DNA of 64,000 nt from Paenibacillus taiwanensis DSM 18679 (GTDB lineage Bacteria; Bacillota; Bacilli; Paenibacillales; Paenibacillaceae), in contig NZ_KE384308.1 in NCBI RefSeq assembly GCF_000425125.1, forward strand, positions 54,838-118,837, in the 5' to 3' direction. A model generated the notes under the pieces. That model was not told the DNA's origin. It ran no database searches and saw nothing but the letters and a program-made list of their open reading frames with translations. How positions within the stretch are numbered: the first letter of the stretch is position 1; the number at the start of each line of letters is the position of its first letter. Position numbers and translations under genes: made by a program. Shown piece by piece: positions 61,111 to 64,000 of the stretch.

Positions 61111-62955
61111 TTAACTATTCGTGTCAGGAGCGGGATAAATAAGAGGAAGCGATATAGAGATTACAGTTTTCCCTGGTTGGGAGCTTATATGTAAGCTGCC
61201 ATGATGACGCTGCACAATGCTGTAACAGATGGCCAAGCCTAGTCCGGTCCCGTTCACCTTCGTTGTCATAAATGGTGTGCCAGCAATAGATAAGATAGAG
61301 GGATCAAATCCTGGGCCTTCATCTTCAATTTCCAACACTACTGCGTCATCTTCAGTACGTGTTCTAATTTGCAGCACTTTATTTGCTTCCATCGCCTCCA
61401 GTCCATTGCGGATCACATTGTGCAGGAGCTGTCTAATTTCTTTTTCATCCAGCATAACGGATGGCAACGGTTGCAATTCCATCACAATATGCTGACAATT
61501 GGCCGTTGCGGACGCCTGAACGAGCGGGTAAATTTGTTCAATAATATGATTTAAGGATTGCGGGGTAAAATGAGCTAATTTGTTCTGTGCCAGCGTTAAA
61601 TATTCCGTAATAATCGTATTAGCTCTAATAATTTCATCCATCATCGTGTCAAAATAAACATGCTCTGCTGCATGCTCTGGCTTATTACGAAGCAGTTGCA
61701 AAAAGCCGCGTACAGTAGTTAGTGGATTGCGGATTTCATGACTGATCGCCGCCGCCATCTCCCCTACAACTTTCAAAGCGCTCATTCGTTTCATTTCCTG
61801 TTCTAACTTCACATGATGTCGCAGTGTTTCCAGCATTTGATTCATATGCTTTTCTAATTGCATCCACTCATTTTTCGTTTGAATATGGACAGTGCCACTA
61901 AAATCTCCGATTGCAATTCGCTGCGACGCCTGCACCAGTTCTTTTAAGGGTTTTGTAATAAGTCTTTTTACCCACAAATGAACTAATACGTAGACTGTAA
62001 TGACCAATATCGCAAAGGTTGCTAATGATATAAGCAATACACGCGCCAGCACTTGGTCAATGACGGATGTAGGCAGCATAATTAACGCTGTCCAGTTAGG
62101 TTCCGTAATCGGCATCGCAAAAATAATAACATTCTTGTCTTTGTAGCTAGCATTTACCATCTGCGCCTTATTCAGCTTAATTTCTTGGACAAGATTGCTA
62201 ACGTCCGTATCAAAAGGATAGTTAAGGTCATGTAATTTAACCTTTCGGTCCGGATTGTACAATACATCGCCCTGCTGAGATATCAATAACGTTTCACTGT
62301 TAGGATAAAAACTAAGTCGTGTAGATAGCGTGTGTAGGTCATTAAAACGGATATCGATGCCTGCAACGCCTCTAACCTTATGCTGCTTATCATAAACAGG
62401 CGTACTTAGGGATAACATGGGAATTCGTAAATGAGGATCCAGATATGGAGACGTGATATAGGTTGCGCCTGTCTTCACTGCACCGTGATAGTAGTCAAAC
62501 ATTGGATTATCTCTAAAAATGGGGAGCGAATCGTCAGTATGTGACGGACTGTAATAGCTGCGAAGTTGGTGATTCTCATTATATCCATATCGTGAAGTGA
62601 ACTTACCTTGTTGTTTGTAGTCAGATTGAGCGGTGAACCAATAACCAAATACTAGTGAATTGGGCTGCTCTGCAAACATTCGGGTAGCGTGGTTAATATT
62701 GCCCAGAGGATCGTCCGAATTGTAAATGCCATTAATAACACGTGCAAACGTCTCGACCATCGTTTTTTGCTGTCGAATCGCAGCATCTACTTCATGCGCA
62801 GCCATCTGAGCTTGACTGAGTAAACTTTGATTAATTTGGTCCTGAATGATTGAACGAATCGCATCATAGGATAACGCAAATATAAAGGACAATGCGATCG
62901 TTACCGTTATGACGATTCGAACAACCATCTGCGTATGAATAGTTCGTCGTCTCAT
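61111..62955 (-). CDS. Cache-domain sensor histidine kinase
   Basis: 614 aa. A first membrane helix (~10-32) is followed by a ~260-residue extracellular dCache domain (SPYLDPHLRIPMLSLSTPVYDKQHKVRGVAGIDIRF is the characteristic strand-helix), a second helix (~300-325), a HAMP linker (~330-380) and a HisKA core with phosphoacceptor His in AAAISHEIRNPLTTVRGFLQLL. The ATPase domain has HNVIRNGLEAM, VLEIEDEGPGFDP and GTGLGLAICYSIVQRHHG. The kinase core resembles sporulation kinases (KinA-E class). dCache domains sense small ligands. The tethered receiver gene lies 31 bp upstream, so both are probably one operon. Confidence 0.92.
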   Translation of the reverse strand: MRRRTIHTQMVVRIVITVTIALSFIFALSYDAIRSIIQDQINQSLLSQAQMAAHEVDAAIRQQKTMVETFARVINGIYNSDDPLGNINHATRMFAEQPNSLVFGYWFTAQSDYKQQGKFTSRYGYNENHQLRSYYSPSHTDDSLPIFRDNPMFDYYHGAVKTGATYITSPYLDPHLRIPMLSLSTPVYDKQHKVRGVAGIDIRFNDLHTLSTRLSFYPNSETLLISQQGDVLYNPDRKVKLHDLNYPFDTDVSNLVQEIKLNKAQMVNASYKDKNVIIFAMPITEPNWTALIMLPTSVIDQVLARVLLISLATFAILVITVYVLVHLWVKRLITKPLKELVQASQRIAIGDFSGTVHIQTKNEWMQLEKHMNQMLETLRHHVKLEQEMKRMSALKVVGEMAAAISHEIRNPLTTVRGFLQLLRNKPEHAAEHVYFDTMMDEIIRANTIITEYLTLAQNKLAHFTPQSLNHIIEQIYPLVQASATANCQHIVMELQPLPSVMLDEKEIRQLLHNVIRNGLEAMEANKVLQIRTRTEDDAVVLEIEDEGPGFDPSILSIAGTPFMTTKVNGTGLGLAICYSIVQRHHGSLHISSQPGKTVISISLPLIYPAPDTNS

Positions 62956-62986
62956 AACATCCTCCGACTACGTAATAAAGGTACAA

Positions 62987-63526
62987 TTAAAGTCTTGATG
63001 CAACAAAGGAACTTAATTCATCAATATCAAATGGCTTAGAGAAATAACCGATTGCTCCTGCAGATTTAGCAGATTCGATCCGATTAACATCACTGAAGGC
63101 AGACATCATAATAATCTGAAGCTCAGGACGCATAGCCCTAAACTTATGGAGTAAGTCCATCCCGTTCATATCTGGCAGCTTAACATCCATCAATACGACC
63201 GCAAAGGATTGTTCCCGAATGAATTCAACCGCTTCCTGACCTGAATAAGCACTTACAATATGTGCTTTCATGGAACCAAAGGCTTCGCAGAGCAGCGTCT
63301 GAATAGACGACTGATCATCTACGATAAGCACAGCGGGCAGCCCAGCAGTCCCGTGCACCTTCTCGCTGCCTTGTTCTGAGGCAGTGATTAAGTGGTTAAT
63401 GTTCCTTAATTGCAGTTGTTCCATGTCACCAAGACGACTTTGCTCCCTTTTACGATATACTCTAAAGATGATATACACAAGAAATGGAGTCGCAGCCATG
63501 CATACTGAAAAAATGAGTGCTTTCAT
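62987..63526 (-). CDS. Membrane-tethered Spo0F-like response regulator
   Basis: 179 aa from the ATG at 63526 behind AGAGGGGCAG; the open frame upstream to 63562 lacks a ribosome binding site. An N-terminal membrane helix (~3-21, LIFSVCMAATPFLVYIIF) is followed by a basic stop-transfer (RVYRKREQSR), a ~40-residue linker and a receiver domain (~63-179). The receiver has VLIVDDQSS (acidic pair), phospho-Asp in FAVVLMDVKLPDMNGM, Thr/Ser in IIMMSAFSD, and Lys in GYFSKPFDIDELSSF. The KPFDIDE ending is a Spo0F hallmark. There is no output domain. A receiver held at the membrane next to a sporulation-type kinase is unusual. Confidence 0.85.
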   Translation of the reverse strand: MKALIFSVCMAATPFLVYIIFRVYRKREQSRLGDMEQLQLRNINHLITASEQGSEKVHGTAGLPAVLIVDDQSSIQTLLCEAFGSMKAHIVSAYSGQEAVEFIREQSFAVVLMDVKLPDMNGMDLLHKFRAMRPELQIIMMSAFSDVNRIESAKSAGAIGYFSKPFDIDELSSFVASRL

Positions 63527-63699
63527 CGATCTGCCCCTCTTCTGACTGACACCGGTGATCATAAATCGCCACTAATCGACCAGTATATTATTAATCGACA
63601 ACAGATTCCGACACATTCTTTATTATATTATGAATTTTTAATAGATGATACCGAATCTTAACATATTTTTAAATTTAACAGTGAAAAAGTAATAAAGAA

Positions 63700-63749
63700 G
63701 GACGTGATTGGTGCCCGCTTAAAGTAACCACGGCTTCCAACACACGTCC
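63700..63749 (-). terminator. Possible terminator after the polyprenyl synthetase gene
   Basis: GGACGTG (63700-63706) pairs with CACGTCC (63743-63749). On the minus strand a T-rich stretch (TTCTTTATTACTTTTT) follows. The loop is long. No gene is supported in 63563-63857. Confidence 0.4.
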
Positions 63750-63857
63750 GACGTATCGTAACAGATGAATAGATTAAAATGGGTTACGTTACCGTTCCCT
63801 CCACTGTGAGCATTACTACTAAAGTTCACTAAATATACTGCTCTAACATACAGTCTG

Positions 63858-64000
63858 CTAACGGTCTCTGTTCACAAAATAATGCAATAAGTGCTTCAAA
63901 AACGGAATACGGCGTGGAATTTCTTCTAACGCTTCTATTGCTAGGCAGTAATGTTCCCACATCGCTTTGCGGGCACCATCTGGACCAAGTATAGTTACAA
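63858..64000 (-). CDS. Polyprenyl synthetase family protein, C-terminal end (partial)
   Basis: The minus strand is open from the edge to a TAG at 63858-63860 and encodes LGPDGARKAMWEHYCLAIEALEEIP followed by FLKHLLHYFVNRDR. This matches the C-terminus of trans-isoprenyl diphosphate synthases (farnesyl or heptaprenyl type), where a Gly-x-x-x-Ala-Arg helix leads to a final hydrophobic helix ending in Arg-Asp-Arg/His. The catalytic Asp-rich motifs lie outside the window, so chain length cannot be judged. Confidence 0.6.
   Translation of the reverse strand, partial: VTILGPDGARKAMWEHYCLAIEALEEIPRRIPFLKHLLHYFVNRDR

Noticed and set aside
60904-61194. 96-aa plus-strand open frame
   Set aside because: Overlaps the end of the sensor kinase gene and its hairpin, with no ribosome binding site or domain.

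Overview
The window looks like chromosomal DNA of an endospore-forming low-to-mid-GC Firmicute, most likely Paenibacillaceae. The reasons are a GerA-type germinant receptor operon, a Spo0F-like response regulator, a Btr/FeuA siderophore pair with Fur boxes, a CcpN/PPDK-regulatory-protein gluconeogenic cluster, an S-layer-homology (SLH) surface hydrolase, an MprF-like protein, LrgAB, strong AGGAGG ribosome binding sites and frequent TTG/GTG starts. No rRNA, tRNA, CRISPR array, transposase or phage structural gene was recognised. Two tyrosine recombinase genes and several recombination-site-like palindromes are present.

Layout. 1-0.8 kb: a collagen-like, exosporium-type protein runs off the left edge and carries a perfect 180-bp higher-order duplication. 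1-5.3 kb: small hypothetical, quinone-reductase-like flavoprotein, HxlR regulator, ANT(4')-like aminoglycoside nucleotidyltransferase and ABC-F ATPase. 5.7-7.9 kb: a 51-aa L7/L12-like mini-protein and a DeoR-nagA operon. 8-10.4 kb: secreted purple-acid-phosphatase-like enzyme. 10.5-15 kb: a Bce-type two-component/ABC peptide-detoxification module. 15-18.6 kb: SLH serine hydrolase and an APH-fold phosphotransferase. 18.8-21.6 kb: FeuA-like lipoprotein and a Btr-like AraC/binding-protein fusion, each behind its own Fur box. 21.8-26.6 kb: DJ-1/PfpI protein and a gerB-gerA-gerC operon. 26.9-34 kb: PASTA pseudokinase, aldo/keto reductase, DCC protein, a Cys-rich mini-protein under an FNR/CRP-like palindrome, a stalk-domain secreted protein and lrgAB. 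34.3-38 kb: MprF and a tyrosine recombinase with a loxP-like palindrome upstream. 38.7-40.8 kb: AA10 chitin-active LPMO and an intracellular subtilisin.

41-47.6 kb, all on the minus strand, is a gluconeogenic block. gapB, a previously hidden 59-aa SR1P-like gene and ppdK overlap one another. They are followed by ccpN, the PPDK regulatory kinase and glpX. In Bacillus subtilis, CcpN represses gapB and the SR1 RNA that encodes the GapA-binding peptide SR1P, so a regulator and its presumed targets sit together here. 47.9-50.8 kb: MATE pump and XerS-like recombinase. 51-53.5 kb: pspA-DUF350-DUF4178-DUF4247 envelope-stress operon. 53.6-55.6 kb: pyrK-pyrD-lpdD-like operon. 55.9-57.8 kb: lipoprotein polysaccharide deacetylase and a LysM/3D wall protein behind a c-di-AMP (ydaO) riboswitch. 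58.2-60.5 kb: polar amino-acid ABC importer. 61-63.5 kb: Cache sensor kinase with a membrane-tethered Spo0F-like receiver. The right edge cuts a polyprenyl synthetase gene.

The signals most worth following up are the SR1P-like gene inside gapB-ppdK, the loxP-geometry palindrome beside a recombinase gene, four co-oriented dif-like sites (one next to the XerS-like gene), and the FNR-box-driven Cys-rich mini-protein.
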